Assembly (NCBI GenBank): GCA_031258475.1 | Contig: JAIRMS010000076.1 | Span: 1-5,127, forward strand | Origin: Holosporaceae bacterium | GTDB taxonomy: Bacteria > Pseudomonadota > Alphaproteobacteria > UBA3830 | DNA length: 5,127 nt | Reading direction: 5' to 3' | Shown here: positions 4,908-5,127 of the stretch, one piece after another | Layout: the number at the start of each line of letters is the position of its first letter | Position numbering within the stretch: position 1 is the stretch's first letter | Notes under the pieces: model-generated | What the model was told of the DNA's origin: nothing | What the model saw: the letters and a program-made list of their open reading frames with translations, nothing else | The model's database searches: none | Program-made: the position numbers and the translations under genes

Positions 4908-5073
4908 ATTTGGCTGGATTGCTTCGTCGCTCCACTTCTCGCAATAACGGGGCAAAGACAGCTATTCCACCACCTCGCCATTGCGAGCGTGCGAAGCAAT
5001 CCATTCCTCCTCGGCTACGCGTCTACGATCAAGCTAAATGCCGACAGTGCACTTTCAAAGTGATTCATGTATA
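4908..5073 (+). repeat. Dispersed intergenic repeat, copy carrying a palindromic core
   Basis: The outer blocks 4908-4922 and 5052-5073 match 936-950 (identical) and 957-978 (two mismatches) in the same order and orientation. Between them lie the palindromic element (4915-5003) and about 50 further bases absent from the other copy. The first block overlaps the left arm of the palindrome. Confidence 0.55.
4915..5003. repeat. Palindromic repeat element (TGGATTGCTTCG family)
   Basis: TGGATTGCTTCG (4915-4926) is perfectly complementary to CGAAGCAATCCA (4992-5003), and CTCGCAAT (4938-4945) to ATTGCGAG (4980-4987). This gives a two-tier fold-back of 89 bases with an internal loop. Elements of the form TGGATTGCTTCG...CGCAATGACG and its inverse are widespread between genes of Rickettsiales, Holosporales and some other intracellular proteobacteria; that link is from general knowledge. 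As RNA it could form a bulky hairpin. It is placed upstream of the exported protein gene, not in its 3' region. Confidence 0.7.
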
Positions 5074-5127
5074 AAATTCCAAACGATTACTTCAGTCTCC
5101 GTGTTGTAAGCTAGCCTGTTAAAAAAC
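5074..5127. other. Right edge, nothing identified
   Basis: No coding frame, RNA gene or convincing promoter is visible in the last 54 bases. Confidence 0.5.

Overview
The window looks like an accessory, intergenic-rich stretch of a host-associated proteobacterium. An alphaproteobacterial endosymbiont (Holosporales/Rickettsiales-like) is my best guess. The clues are palindromic intergenic repeats of the TGGATTGCTTCG...CGAAGCAATCCA type, an IS end, short exported proteins of unknown function, a degraded gene, and an exported protein that resembles a eukaryote-type Rab/Ras G domain. The taxonomic call is inference: the window has no rRNA or other marker gene.

Left part (1-750), read on the minus strand. 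The window opens inside an IS5-like insertion sequence: its end with an inward promoter, then the first 17 codons of a transposase running off the edge. Next is a small exported protein (389-685). Its 3' continuation (168-416) is still clearly protein-like but lies in another frame, so the gene is probably frameshifted. It has a very good promoter at 722-750. The stretch 751-1032 has no gene I can support, only half of a dispersed repeat.

Centre (1033-4056), plus strand: one tight operon. A strong promoter (1052-1080) is covered by an array of five TrpR-type half-sites spaced exactly 8 bp apart. A long leader follows, consisting mostly of a ~133-bp imperfect palindrome. Then come a TrpR/YerC-family repressor, a periplasmic substrate-binding protein of the TrpX/ABC_sub_bind type, a BPD_transp_2 permease and an ABC ATPase. 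The permease and ATPase reading frames overlap in ATGCTGA. None of the three transporter proteins (811 residues together) contains a tryptophan. Repressor, operator and tryptophan-free transporter together indicate an autoregulated tryptophan importer that is repressed when tryptophan is plentiful and can still be translated when it is scarce.

Right part (4057-5127). A convergent minus-strand gene encodes an exported protein with a degenerate Rab-like fold, with its own promoter. The remainder is intergenic: an AT-rich 16-bp palindrome and an 89-bp palindromic repeat element. The element is embedded in sequence that also occurs, without the palindrome, at 936-978. The trp module is therefore bracketed by related repeat sequence in direct orientation.
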